A stretch of 41,951 nucleotides of DNA from a virus, in the IMG/VR virus record IMGVR_UViG_3300042988_000048, positions 1 through 41,951 of that record. One strand, given 5' to 3'. Below are positions 21,570 to 29,467 of the stretch, piece after piece. Positions within the stretch are counted from its first letter, which is position 1, and each line of letters starts with the position of its first letter. The notes beneath the pieces are model-generated. The model worked only from the letters and a program-made list of their open reading frames with translations, did no database searches and was not told where the DNA came from. The position numbers and the translations under genes are program-made.

Positions 21570-22390
21570 AGCACATTGACACACTAGTAGATGATATCTA
21601 CAAGTTTGTTAGCGGGGGCATTGCCCCTGCCACTACAAACAACCACGTACATGTTAGCTATGACAAATGGCTAACACCACGAGACAAGAAACGTGAAGAG
21701 AAGATTTTATATTTCTCTGAAGTTGGCGACCCTTGCCCACGACGACTATGGTATAAGTACAATAGTCCGACAATTGCAGATACACCAGACGGTAAGAGCT
21801 TGTTAAAGTTTTTCTACGGTGATATGTTGGAAGAGCTTGTACTTAATGTAGCCGAAGATGCAGGTCATAGCGTTACTAGTAAGCAGGAACGTGTGCTGTA
21901 TGACATTGGCGACGGTTGGTATGTGCGAGGCCGCATTGACGCCGTAATTGATGGAGTATGCGTTGACGTTAAATCTGTAACTAAATACTCTGAAGAGAAA
22001 TTTAAACACGGATTGGTAGATGACCCCTTTGGTTACTACCAACAACTTAACGGATATGCTACTGCTCTTAACCTTAACACTGCTGGTTTTCTTACTATCC
22101 AGAAAGAACTAGGACACGTCAACTACTACCCAATTGAGGTAGACAAGAACATGTTCAAACACCAAGCTGAACATGCTGTTGACATTGTTACTAGTGATGT
22201 AGTATCATTGAAACGGTTAGACCCTGTACCACAGAGTAAGACAAGTAAGAACAAGAAACTATGTACATCATGTAGTTATTGTTCGTTTAAGAAAGAGTGC
22301 TGGCCTGAGATGCGTACATTCTTGTACTCTTCTGGCCCAGAGTTTTTAGTTGAAGTTGTAGACACACCACGAGTAATGGAGATTGTATGA
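21566..22390 (+). CDS. Cas4-like PD-(D/E)XK exonuclease with cysteine cluster
   Basis: A 274-residue nuclease. GTG start in a GTGA overlap, with AGGA about ten bases upstream. PD-(D/E)XK core: GRIDAVIDG (Asp125) and CVDVKS (Asp134, Lys136), then the motif-IV type YYQQLNGY (157-164). Cys57 (GDPCPRRLW) and Cys233, 236, 239 and 245 (CTSCSYCSFKKEC) match the iron-sulfur cluster arrangement of Cas4/RecB-like nucleases. It may process replication or recombination ends, comparable to a T7 gp6 role. No CRISPR array or other Cas gene is present. Confidence 0.82.
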   Translation: MKHIDTLVDDIYKFVSGGIAPATTNNHVHVSYDKWLTPRDKKREEKILYFSEVGDPCPRRLWYKYNSPTIADTPDGKSLLKFFYGDMLEELVLNVAEDAGHSVTSKQERVLYDIGDGWYVRGRIDAVIDGVCVDVKSVTKYSEEKFKHGLVDDPFGYYQQLNGYATALNLNTAGFLTIQKELGHVNYYPIEVDKNMFKHQAEHAVDIVTSDVVSLKRLDPVPQSKTSKNKKLCTSCSYCSFKKECWPEMRTFLYSSGPEFLVEVVDTPRVMEIV

Positions 22391-22617
22391 CAAAGAAAGT
22401 ACGTAAATTTATTGGCGATGACACAGCGTATGTATGCTGGAACGTAGACGATGATTTTGAAGTTGAGTTTAAAATCTCAGACGGTAATAAATCTATTCGT
22501 TTTGTTGAGTGGGGCCGTGACAAGAAATCAATGGCTAAACACAGCAAATTCCTTGCATCATTAATTGACGAGTTGTTAGCCTACCGTGAAGCAATTGAAA
22601 AGAAAGTAACAAAATGA
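22387..22617 (+). CDS. Unknown 76-residue protein
   Basis: A basic protein with a VCWNVDDDFEVEF strand and a helical C-terminus (HSKFLASLIDELLAYREAIE). It is joined by ATGA overlaps to the nuclease before it and the next small gene. No family recognised. Its position between nuclease and phosphoesterase suggests DNA or nucleotide metabolism, without direct evidence. Confidence 0.65.
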   Translation: MTKKVRKFIGDDTAYVCWNVDDDFEVEFKISDGNKSIRFVEWGRDKKSMAKHSKFLASLIDELLAYREAIEKKVTK

Positions 22618-22874
22618 CAGCTAAATATACATTCAAATATGTGTGTGAACGTGATGAGTTTCAACAATTTCCTGAAATAGAATATCCTAAGGATAAGGAA
22701 GTTGTATTCAACATTACATTAGACGATGGTACACGTTGGGACAACGTTATGTTAGAGTTTGCTAAATTCTTAGATGCTGTTGGTTATGTTGGTGTACACG
22801 ATAAAGTAGATCAACGTATCAACGACGAATGGGAATACATCATTAAAGCACATGAAGATATTAGTAATACCTGA
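22614..22874 (+). CDS. Unknown 86-residue protein
   Basis: An acidic protein (TFKYVCERDEFQQFPEIEYP) with a helical second half; the last 23 nt overlap the phosphoesterase start. The general strand-then-helix layout resembles the neighbouring 76-residue protein, but I see no convincing sequence repeat between them. No family recognised. Confidence 0.65.
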   Translation: MTAKYTFKYVCERDEFQQFPEIEYPKDKEVVFNITLDDGTRWDNVMLEFAKFLDAVGYVGVHDKVDQRINDEWEYIIKAHEDISNT

Positions 22875-23613
22875 TTGTCAAGTTAAAGAAGGTGTACCTA
22901 CTGACCACTTAACATGGGCAGGGAAAGCTATATGCGAGTACCGACCTGATGTTGTGGTCAACTTGGGAGACTTTGCTGACATGCCTAGCTTATCAACACA
23001 CGACAAGGTAGGCAGTAAATACTTTGAAGGCTTACGTTACAAGACTGACGTTGAAGTAACTAAGGAAGCTATGAAGAAGCTTCTAGCCCCTTTACGTGAC
23101 TTGCAGAAGACACAGAAGGAGACAAAGCACAAAGTATATAAACCACGTATGGTTATGTTGTTAGGCAATCACGAGAATCGTATTGATCGTGCTGTTAATA
23201 ACAACCCTACACTAGAGGGCTTAATATCAACTAAGGATTTGGAGTATGAAAAAGACTGGGAGGTTCATAACTTCTTACATCCGACATTTATCAATGGTGT
23301 TGGGTTCAATCACTATTGGCCTACTGGTGCAATGGGACGACCTGCTTCTAGTGCTGCAACTATTATCAATAAGTTACATATGTCATGCGTGGCTGGGCAT
23401 CAACAAGGCAAACAAGTGGCCTATGGTAAACGAGCTGATGGTAAGCCTATTACTAGTATCATTGTGGGGTCTTATTATCTTCACGATGAGAGCTACATGG
23501 ACAAGCTTAGCAACCGCCATTGGCGTGGGTTACTAGTAATGAATGAAGTTGATGATGGACATTTCGATGAGATGTTCTTATCAATTGAGTATTTGGAGCG
23601 CAAGTATAAATGA
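22852..23613 (+). CDS. Calcineurin-like metallophosphoesterase
   Basis: A 253-residue enzyme with the dinuclear-metal signature: VIPDCQ (Asp8), NLGDFADM, MLLGNHENR and a late AGHQQGK. The overall pattern is that of small phage phosphoesterases of the calcineurin superfamily, which act on phosphoester bonds in nucleotides or nucleic acid. The substrate cannot be told from sequence; in this operon, nucleotide or DNA-end processing is most likely. The start lies inside the previous gene's 3' end. Confidence 0.88.
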   Translation: MKILVIPDCQVKEGVPTDHLTWAGKAICEYRPDVVVNLGDFADMPSLSTHDKVGSKYFEGLRYKTDVEVTKEAMKKLLAPLRDLQKTQKETKHKVYKPRMVMLLGNHENRIDRAVNNNPTLEGLISTKDLEYEKDWEVHNFLHPTFINGVGFNHYWPTGAMGRPASSAATIINKLHMSCVAGHQQGKQVAYGKRADGKPITSIIVGSYYLHDESYMDKLSNRHWRGLLVMNEVDDGHFDEMFLSIEYLERKYK

Positions 23614-23843
23614 ACTACGATGATAAACTATGGGCAGTTAAGCTGTTCGTACAAGAAAACTTTGATGACGCTGCTGAGCTTGTAGAAGCTTTAGGAATGT
23701 CAGTTGAAGATGTTATTAACTTGCTACCTGATGTACTAGTTGCCAACTACACTAAATTCTATCCTACACATGACTACACAGAAGAAGACGCACCTGAAGA
23801 AGACGAAGCCGACTTTGGAGTTGGAGAAGAGTGGGAAGAGTAA
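23610..23843 (+). CDS. Very acidic protein, unknown (77 residues)
   Basis: The C-terminal third is almost all Asp and Glu (EEDAPEEDEADFGVGEEWEE), while the N-terminal part is helical (KLFVQENFDDAAELVEALGM). Such acidic tails occur in DNA mimics and in proteins that bind SSB-like partners. ATGA overlap with the phosphoesterase. Function unknown. Confidence 0.65.
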   Translation: MNYDDKLWAVKLFVQENFDDAAELVEALGMSVEDVINLLPDVLVANYTKFYPTHDYTEEDAPEEDEADFGVGEEWEE

Positions 23844-23908
23844 ACGTAAGGAGCTTCTTAACACAGTTAAGAGCAAAGACAGTTTAGAACAAATCAAGGA
23901 GTTTACAT

Positions 23909-24118
23909 ATGAAGATCGAAATTTCGGACGAGTTGGTTGAACAAATTGTTGTTAAAGAGTTGCAATGGGCACATGAGCAGACATACAATGCTACTGAATC
24001 TGACCTTGACGCAGAGCTTGATTTCCGTGAATCATTAGAAGATGTGTTACGTTACTTCATGCCACTGTCACAACAAAACAACTATTTCAAAATGATTGAG
24101 GATAAGTATGAGCGTTAA
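23909..24118 (+). CDS. Small protein upstream of ThyX, unknown (69 residues)
   Basis: A helical, acidic protein (MKIEISDELVEQIVVKELQW). A strong AAGGAG lies seven bases before the ATG, one of the best ribosome-binding sites in the operon, after a 65-bp gap from the previous gene. The motif resembles a recurring small phage protein beginning K-I-E/T-x-S-x-E, of unknown function. The stop overlaps the start of ThyX. Confidence 0.7.
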   Translation: MKIEISDELVEQIVVKELQWAHEQTYNATESDLDAELDFRESLEDVLRYFMPLSQQNNYFKMIEDKYER

Positions 24119-24743
24119 ACTTGTATGGGCTACACCTAACGGAGAAGAACTTGTAGCGTACATGGCACGTGTTAGTAACCCTGACAACCAAGACAATGCT
24201 GAGACAGCACCTAAGTTGTTAAAGTATTTAATCAATAACAAACATTGGTCGCCATTTGAAATGGTTAACATGTGTGTTGAGATTGAAACATCACGTGACA
24301 TTGCACGACAAATCTTACGTCATCGTAGCTTCAGCTTTCAAGAGTTTAGTCAACGCTATGCAGAAGTAGATGGGCCAGACATTATTAGTATTGCTCGTTT
24401 GCAAGACTCTAAGAATCGACAGAATAGCTTAGAGACAGATAATGAGTATTTACAGAATTGGTGGCTATCAGCACAGGCTCGTGTAGCAGATGATGCAGAA
24501 TTTATCTATCGTGAAGCTTTGAAGAAAGGCGTTGCCAAAGAAGTTGCACGTAAGGTATTGCCTGAAGGTTTGACACCTACACGTATGTACATGAATGGCA
24601 CACTACGCAGTTGGTTACACTATGTAGACATTCGTTGTGACGCAGCTACTCAGAAAGAACACCGTGAGGTTGCTGAGCAATGTAAAGCATTACTAGTAGC
24701 ACAGTATCCAACATTGAAAGGCTTGTTGTATGAAGAAGGATAA
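24108..24743 (+). CDS. thyX: Flavin-dependent thymidylate synthase
   Basis: A 211-residue enzyme that converts dUMP to dTMP using methylenetetrahydrofolate, FAD and NADPH. The ThyX signature RHRSFSFQEFSQRY spans residues 71-84 and HWSPFE lies at about 46-51. The C-terminal LRSWLHYVDIRCDAATQKEH segment also fits. The ATG at 24108 has GAGG six bases upstream and is preferred to an in-frame TTG at 24096. With ribonucleotide reductase, glutaredoxin, MazG-like and deaminase-like genes it forms a nucleotide supply set. Confidence 0.95.
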   Translation: MSVKLVWATPNGEELVAYMARVSNPDNQDNAETAPKLLKYLINNKHWSPFEMVNMCVEIETSRDIARQILRHRSFSFQEFSQRYAEVDGPDIISIARLQDSKNRQNSLETDNEYLQNWWLSAQARVADDAEFIYREALKKGVAKEVARKVLPEGLTPTRMYMNGTLRSWLHYVDIRCDAATQKEHREVAEQCKALLVAQYPTLKGLLYEEG

Positions 24744-24951
24744 ACCAGTTGTGTATTTCACAGGTACTCCATTGTTTGACACAACAATGTTTAAAGGGCA
24801 TGAGGTTGCACATGTACACACAGTAGATCACTATGTATGGGGCAACGACAAAGTGCGTACTAGTTCTATTGTGAAGAAGTTTGAAGACGGTAGTTTTGAA
24901 ACAATGAATACTATCTACAAACCACACACAGGAGAAGCTAATGTGGAGTGA
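24730..24951 (+). CDS. Unknown 73-residue protein
   Basis: A polar protein beginning KKDKPVVYFTGTPLFDTT with a histidine-rich middle (HEVAHVHTVDHYVW). It overlaps ThyX by 14 nt and the next gene by 11 nt. The histidines could bind metal, but no known motif fits. Confidence 0.6.
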   Translation: MKKDKPVVYFTGTPLFDTTMFKGHEVAHVHTVDHYVWGNDKVRTSSIVKKFEDGSFETMNTIYKPHTGEANVE

Positions 24952-25165
24952 TGTACTATTGTTCTTACTAGTATTCCTAGTTATGTTACTAGTAGCAGCT
25001 ATGCACTGTTTACCAGACATTCTCACAGGATGTTGGCACAAGTGGTCAAAATACACAGAACCTGAAATGATGAATGGTAGTCTAGTACAACAACGTAAGT
25101 GTTCTAAATGCAACATTGTAGACATTCACATTGAAGGTAAGAACTTGGAGAAGCGTGATGGCTAG
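24941..25165 (+). CDS. Small membrane protein with cysteine pair
   Basis: A 74-residue protein with an N-terminal membrane segment (DVLLFLLVFLVMLLVAAMH) and a soluble part with CSKC (QQRKCSKCNIVDIHIEG) plus further Cys and His, so zinc binding is possible. AGGAG lies six bases before the ATG. Function unknown; an inner-membrane early protein. Confidence 0.65.
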   Translation: MWSDVLLFLLVFLVMLLVAAMHCLPDILTGCWHKWSKYTEPEMMNGSLVQQRKCSKCNIVDIHIEGKNLEKRDG

Positions 25166-25304
25166 TTGGTTAATTGCTTTTATCGGAGTTGTGTATGCAG
25201 TGGTGGCTTTTGATTTATTTCGTAACAGCGATGTTGGTCACGCAATTGCCTTTGTGGGTTACTCTATTGGTAATGTTGGGCTATATCTAGCAACAGTAAA
25301 ATGA
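25158..25304 (+). CDS. Tiny two-TM membrane protein (48 residues)
   Basis: An ORF of 48 codons, ATG at 25158 with GGAG seven bases upstream; its TGA overlaps the next ATG. Two hydrophobic stretches (ASWLIAFIGVVYAVVAFDLF and GHAIAFVGYSIGNVGLYLA) are separated by a short polar turn, predicting a membrane hairpin. It forms a membrane-gene pair with the gene before it. Function unknown. Confidence 0.7.
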   Translation: MASWLIAFIGVVYAVVAFDLFRNSDVGHAIAFVGYSIGNVGLYLATVK

Positions 25305-25519
25305 AAACAATCATACATGTAAACCAACACGTTATTAAAGCCAATCGTAAGAATAACGAAACCAATCCAGTATTGACAGTTAAAACATACAAATCAAATA
25401 CGTATGCACACACTGTTAAGATTGACGGGCCTAGTAAAGTAGTGTATAGTCCTGACAAACCACTATCGTGTGGTGCACATGTTTGGATTGAAACAGAATC
25501 GGAGGTAATTTGTGATTAG
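25301..25519 (+). CDS. Small beta-rich protein, unknown (72 residues)
   Basis: A basic protein (MKTIIHVNQHVIKANRKNNE) with alternating strand patterns (PVLTVKTYKSNTYAHTVKID, then GAHVWIETE). Such K-T-x-x-H-V-N-Q-H starts recur in small phage proteins of unknown function. ATGA overlap upstream and 8-nt overlap downstream. Confidence 0.7.
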   Translation: MKTIIHVNQHVIKANRKNNETNPVLTVKTYKSNTYAHTVKIDGPSKVVYSPDKPLSCGAHVWIETESEVICD

Positions 25520-25745
25520 TGAAGTTGATATTAAAGACCATATTGAGTTGTTTCATTTACAACGCGGTGAATATTTCACCTTAGACTTAACAAAACCAGT
25601 GTCAGTGCCACCTGCTTCAGAGGTGTTTGACCCTAACGGTGTGTTTAAGTTTATGGGTGTTGACGGTATGTATAGTAAGTGTTATGATAGCAACGGTGGG
25701 TTACACCACTTTGCAGCATGGACAATGGTTAAACGTGCCGAATAA
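25512..25745 (+). CDS. Unknown 77-residue protein
   Basis: GTG start with GGAGG six bases upstream. The protein has a polar N-terminus and a DGMYSKCYDSNGGLHHFAAW segment but no recognised family. It overlaps the HNH gene by 11 nt in another frame. Confidence 0.65.
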   Translation: MISEVDIKDHIELFHLQRGEYFTLDLTKPVSVPPASEVFDPNGVFKFMGVDGMYSKCYDSNGGLHHFAAWTMVKRAE

Positions 25746-26220
25746 CGGCAGATGGACAGATGCTAGATATAGAAGCTTTATTACCAGTGCCTTACGTAGT
25801 GCCAGTAGACGTTGGCCTCCTAAGTATGAAACACTTAAAGAAGCTTTTGTAGACCGCATTACTAATAAGAAAACTGGTAAGCTTGCAGCCCATTACAAAT
25901 GTGCAACTTGTCTACAGCTATTTCCTGCAAAGGATGTACAGGTAGACCATATCAATCCCGTAGTAGACCCTGCTACGGGTTTTGTGTCTTGGGACGTATA
26001 CATTGACAGAATGTTTTGCGACAGTGTAAACTTACAGGTATTGTGTACAACATGTCATAAAGATAAAACAGGAAAGGAAAAGGATGCAGCTAAGCGAGTA
26101 TCAGCAAGCAGTAAAGAAGTACCTGCTACCAAGCGCAAACAATCGAGAGTATCTAGTAAACGGACTAGCAGCGGAAGCAGGGGAAGTAGCAGGACTAGTA
26201 GCAAAAGCCGTAAGGGATGA
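25735..26220 (+). CDS. HNH endonuclease with basic, serine-rich tail
   Basis: A 161-residue nuclease. The GTG at 25735 (protein begins PNNGRWTDARYRSFITSALR) is preferred to 25627. Zinc and catalytic motifs: HYKCATC, VQVDHINPV and CTTCH (two Cys pairs around D-H-I-N). The middle (RRWPPKYETLKEAF) resembles T7 gp5.3/5.7-type and related HNH proteins. The last 45 residues are Ser/Arg/Lys-rich and are encoded by DNA that also encodes the MazG-like start in another frame, so the tail may be non-essential. Confidence 0.8.
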   Translation: MPNNGRWTDARYRSFITSALRSASRRWPPKYETLKEAFVDRITNKKTGKLAAHYKCATCLQLFPAKDVQVDHINPVVDPATGFVSWDVYIDRMFCDSVNLQVLCTTCHKDKTGKEKDAAKRVSASSKEVPATKRKQSRVSSKRTSSGSRGSSRTSSKSRKG

Positions 26221-26398
26221 CGATGGTTTGGTTGACATTGTTAAGCTAAAGAAAGAGCTTGGTGATGTGTTGTGGTTTGTTGCTATCTTATCAGCCCACT
26301 ATGGTATTGACCTAGTTGATGTTGCTACTAGTAACATTAACAAGTTGCAGAGTAGACAAGACCGTAACGTACTAGGAGGCAGTGGTGACGAAAGATGA
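26084..26398 (+). CDS. MazG-like nucleotide pyrophosphohydrolase
   Basis: A 104-residue protein with the MazG-fold metal site: LAAEAGEVAGLVAK (E-x-x-E type) and KKELGDVLWFVAILS (E-x-x-D). These enzymes hydrolyse NTPs or dNTPs to the monophosphate. In phages they are proposed to trim the host's ppGpp signal or supply dNMP precursors. AAGGA lies five bases before the ATG; the first 137 nt overlap the HNH tail in another frame. Confidence 0.88.
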   Translation: MQLSEYQQAVKKYLLPSANNREYLVNGLAAEAGEVAGLVAKAVRDDDGLVDIVKLKKELGDVLWFVAILSAHYGIDLVDVATSNINKLQSRQDRNVLGGSGDER

Positions 26399-26588
26399 AG
26401 TTATTGCAACAGCAAAAGACGCTGGATTTGAAGGTGTTGTATTGGAGATGATTGCACACACATACGAGTTGGGAGTAAAAGCCGAGCGTGAGGCGTGTTG
26501 GAAAATTGCTTGTGAATACACACAGTTACTCCAAAGCCACACCTGTTTAAAAGTTGCAGACGCAATCCGAGCAAGAGGTGAAGCATGA
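26385..26588 (+). CDS. Small helical phage protein, unknown
   Basis: A 67-residue protein with a MTKDEVIATAKDAGF start and a REACWKIACEY plus IRARG ending, a pattern I know from many phage hypothetical proteins without function. The GTG at 26385 is chosen over 26382 because AGGAGG is then five bases away. It overlaps MazG by 14 nt. Confidence 0.65.
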   Translation: MTKDEVIATAKDAGFEGVVLEMIAHTYELGVKAEREACWKIACEYTQLLQSHTCLKVADAIRARGEA

Positions 26589-26776
26589 ACGATGACAACC
26601 CAGAAGAAGCGTGGTTTGCACACACAATTAACGAGTTTCAATACATTGTTAACAGTGGTAAGTATGGGCCTCACTTCTATAAGTTTTTGAGTGAACAAAC
26701 TAAACAAGTGCTAGCTAATATGTATGAGCTAGAAAAACGAGGATTGGAGCTTAAATGTCCATCGCAGTTAGGTTAG
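26585..26776 (+). CDS. Small protein, unknown (63 residues)
   Basis: An acidic, mainly helical protein (MNDDNPEEAWFAHTINEFQY) with AGGTG upstream. ATGA overlap with the previous gene and 22-nt overlap with the next. No family recognised. Confidence 0.6.
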   Translation: MNDDNPEEAWFAHTINEFQYIVNSGKYGPHFYKFLSEQTKQVLANMYELEKRGLELKCPSQLG

Positions 26777-26889
26777 TAGGTGGCTTTACAATTGGCTTTG
26801 AACTTTGGAGTGCACCGGGTGTGTATTTCAATTTATATCTAGGCTTTATTGAAATGGCTTTTTATAACGAAGAAGAATTGGAAGACTAA
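26755..26889 (+). CDS. Tiny hydrophobic protein (44 residues)
   Basis: An ORF of 44 codons, ATG at 26755 with GGAG five bases upstream; its TAA overlaps the ribonucleotide reductase start (TAATG). The protein begins MSIAVRLVGGFTIGFELWSA and ends acidic. The hydrophobic part is broken by charged residues, so it could be peripheral to a membrane. It may mainly couple translation into the reductase gene. Confidence 0.6.
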   Translation: MSIAVRLVGGFTIGFELWSAPGVYFNLYLGFIEMAFYNEEELED

Positions 26890-28781
26890 TGGATAGTTAT
26901 CAAACATTTATTGCAAAGAGTAGATATTCACGTTTCTTAGACGATAAGAATCGACGTGAGCATTGGCCTGAAACAGTTACACGTTACATGCAGTTTATGG
27001 ACAACCATCTTAAAACCAAGATGCGCTACCATATGCCTACATCAACGTATAACGAGCTATACAACGCTATTCTCAATCATGAAGTAATGCCATCTATGCG
27101 AGCTGTTATGACGGCTGGTGTAGCCTTAGAGCGTGATAATACAGCTGGTTACAATTGTAGCTACTTACCTGTAGATGATGTTAAGAGCTTTGATGAAGGT
27201 ATGTACATCTTGTTGTGCGGCACTGGTGTAGGCTTTAGTGTGGAGAGTAAGTATGTTAACAAGCTGCCTGAAGTACCTGAGCAATTGTTTACTAGTAACA
27301 CTACTATACATGTGTCTGACAGCAAAGCAGGTTGGGCCAAAGCCTTACGTCAACTCATCGCCTTGTTATATTCAGGCGAGATTCCGAAATGGGATGTTAG
27401 CAAAGTCCGTAAAGCAGGGACACGCCTTAAAACGTTTGGTGGTAGAGCTAGCGGCCCCGAACCTCTTGTTGAGTTGTTTAAGTTTGTCGTTGGTAAATTT
27501 AACGGAGCTAAAGGCCGTAAACTCAATTCGCTTGAGTGCCATGACATTATGTGCAAGATTGGGGAAGTCGTGGTTGTTGGTGGGGTCAGACGCTCAGCCA
27601 TGATTTCATTAAGTGATTTATCAGATGATAGGATGCGACATGCTAAGTCGGGAAATTGGTGGGAACGAGAAGGTCAACGAGCACTTGCAAACAATAGCGC
27701 AAGCTATATTGAACGACCCACGGTTGGGGAATTTATGTCAGAGTGGTTGGCACTATACCAAAGCCACAGTGGTGAGCGAGGGGTCTTTAGCCGTCAAGCA
27801 GCTAAATCTACGGTTGCAAAACACGGACGGCGAGATAGCAGCTATGAATTTGGAACTAACCCTTGCTCTGAGATTATCCTCCGTCCATATCAGTTCTGTA
27901 ACCTTACGGAAGTTGTCGCCAGAGACAAAGAGACTGAGGAAAGTTTACAGCGCAAAGTGCGACTTGCAACTATCTTGGGAACATTTCAATCAACCCTTAC
28001 TGAGTTCCCCTATCTTCGTAAAATCTGGCAAAAGAACACCGAGGACGAGCGACTTCTCGGCGTTAGCATAACAGGTATTCTTGATTGTGCGTTGCTAAAC
28101 AACGTAAATGACGAAGGACTGTCATCACGCTTAGAGAGGTTACGTGAGCTTGCAGTTGTTACTAATAAGGAATTGGCTAATGAGTTGGGTATCCCGCAGT
28201 CGGCTGCAATCACTTGTGTTAAGCCTTCAGGAACTGTATCTCAACTTGTGGACAGTGCTAGTGGTATTCATGCTCGTCATAGCGAGTATTATATTCGTCG
28301 TGTACGTAATGATAATAAAGACCCTATCACTGATTTTCTCAAGTCTCAAGGTATTCCTAACGAAGCAGACGTGATGAAACCACATGACACTACAATCTTT
28401 AGCTTTCCTATGAAAGCACCAGAAGGTTGTATTACACGTGACCAGCTAGATAGCTTTACTCATCTAAAGCTTTGGTTGGCATATCAACGTCATTGGTGTG
28501 AGCACAAGCCTTCTGTAACTGTTTATGTTAAAGAAGAAGACTGGCCTTCTGTTGGTGCATGGGTATGGGAACACTTTGACGAGATTAGTGGCATTAGCTT
28601 CTTACCTTGGGATGGTGGCACATACAAGCAAGCGCCTTATGAAGAAATTGATAAGGAAGCATACGAGCAACTTGTTACTAGTATGCCTAAGTCAATTGAT
28701 TGGGAAGCATTCATTGAACATGACGATAATGTTGAGGGAGCACAAACCTTAGCATGTACGTCAGGAAACTGCGAGATTTAA
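26889..28781 (+). CDS. Class II (B12-dependent) ribonucleotide reductase
   Basis: A 630-residue monomeric-type reductase that makes deoxynucleotides without oxygen dependence. The expected cysteines are present: Cys90 (YNCSYL) and Cys337 (QFCNL) as the redox pair, Cys326 (NPCSEI) as the radical site, and Cys623/Cys628 at the C-terminus (CTSGNC). The 11-residue spacing of Cys326 and Cys337 matches the Lactobacillus leichmannii class II enzyme. It is about 100 residues shorter than that enzyme. A glutaredoxin gene follows directly. Cobalamin must come from the host or the medium. Confidence 0.95.
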   Translation: MDSYQTFIAKSRYSRFLDDKNRREHWPETVTRYMQFMDNHLKTKMRYHMPTSTYNELYNAILNHEVMPSMRAVMTAGVALERDNTAGYNCSYLPVDDVKSFDEGMYILLCGTGVGFSVESKYVNKLPEVPEQLFTSNTTIHVSDSKAGWAKALRQLIALLYSGEIPKWDVSKVRKAGTRLKTFGGRASGPEPLVELFKFVVGKFNGAKGRKLNSLECHDIMCKIGEVVVVGGVRRSAMISLSDLSDDRMRHAKSGNWWEREGQRALANNSASYIERPTVGEFMSEWLALYQSHSGERGVFSRQAAKSTVAKHGRRDSSYEFGTNPCSEIILRPYQFCNLTEVVARDKETEESLQRKVRLATILGTFQSTLTEFPYLRKIWQKNTEDERLLGVSITGILDCALLNNVNDEGLSSRLERLRELAVVTNKELANELGIPQSAAITCVKPSGTVSQLVDSASGIHARHSEYYIRRVRNDNKDPITDFLKSQGIPNEADVMKPHDTTIFSFPMKAPEGCITRDQLDSFTHLKLWLAYQRHWCEHKPSVTVYVKEEDWPSVGAWVWEHFDEISGISFLPWDGGTYKQAPYEEIDKEAYEQLVTSMPKSIDWEAFIEHDDNVEGAQTLACTSGNCEI

Positions 28782-28782
28782 T

Positions 28783-28965
28783 ATGCAAGCAACAGTTTAC
28801 ACAAAAGACAATTGTCCAGCATGTGTTGCATTGAAGGCTGAGTTTGATAAAACAGGCCAACAATATAACGAAGTGAAGATTGGTACAGATATCACTAGGG
28901 AAGACTTCATAGCTAAGTTTCCTTTGGTACGTTCTGTACCGCATGTTGTGTTTAATGCAGACTGA
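28783..28965 (+). CDS. Glutaredoxin/NrdH-like thiol reductant
   Basis: A 60-residue thioredoxin-fold protein with the CPAC active site (DNCPACVAL) and a C-terminal RSVPHVVF cis-proline region. It lies one base after ribonucleotide reductase, whose C-terminal cysteines it probably reduces. It is shorter than usual glutaredoxins (about 80), with the last helix trimmed. Its end overlaps the sigma factor start by 11 nt. Confidence 0.88.
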   Translation: MQATVYTKDNCPACVALKAEFDKTGQQYNEVKIGTDITREDFIAKFPLVRSVPHVVFNAD

Positions 28966-29467
28966 TGCGGAGCTAATTAAAGCCTCTATTGCAGGGGATG
29001 CGAAAGCCTCCTCTGCTTTAGTTGACAAATATAGACAGCGCATCTATCGGTTTATTTACAAACGAGTGCACAATTCTGCTATTGCGGAAGAACTAACTCA
29101 AGACGTATTCCTAGACGCATTCTTAAAGCTATCTTCTTTTAGGGGAGATAGTCAGCTATATACATGGCTATGTACGAATGCCCTTAGGAAGGTCTATAGG
29201 CAGCCTAGAAGGAGCTTAAAGACCGAGGTAGAACCCACCCTACATACTACCCCAGAAAGCCTCTTGATGACCAAACAAACATTCGATGAAGTAAGTAAAA
29301 CTTTAGATGGGCTACCCGCACCACAACGCAGTGCTTTGTTGCTACGTGAGTATGAGGACTTGGAATATCACGAAATTAGTGATATACTAGGATGCACACC
29401 AATGTATGCTAAGAAACTTGTGTGGAAAGCAAAGAAACAACTACGGAAGGAACACAATGACCAATGA
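28955..29467 (+). CDS. ECF-type RNA polymerase sigma factor
   Basis: A 170-residue protein with textbook sigma-70 family regions. Region 2 is LVDKYRQRIYRFIYKRVH then EELTQDVFLDAFLKLSSFRG and TWLCTNALRKVYR. Region 4 is LPAPQRSALLLREYEDLEYHEIS then LGCTPMYAKKLVWKAKKQLRK. There is no region 1 or 3, as in ECF sigma factors. The ATG at 28955 is preferred to 28943 but has a poor ribosome-binding site. Being late in the early operon and in a phage with no visible RNA polymerase, it probably redirects host polymerase to later genes. Its promoter is unknown. Confidence 0.92.
   Translation: MQTDAELIKASIAGDAKASSALVDKYRQRIYRFIYKRVHNSAIAEELTQDVFLDAFLKLSSFRGDSQLYTWLCTNALRKVYRQPRRSLKTEVEPTLHTTPESLLMTKQTFDEVSKTLDGLPAPQRSALLLREYEDLEYHEISDILGCTPMYAKKLVWKAKKQLRKEHNDQ

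Noticed and set aside
21566-22390. A Cas4-like protein as a sign of a CRISPR system
   Set aside because: No repeat-spacer array or other Cas gene is present; the protein fits a replication nuclease.
23770-23940. A basic 56-residue frame (starts MTTQKKTHLKKTKPTL) across the gap between two small genes
   Set aside because: It overlaps the acidic gene before it by 74 nt, has no ribosome-binding site, and its end runs into the well-supported gene at 23909; it looks like the shadow of an acidic reading.
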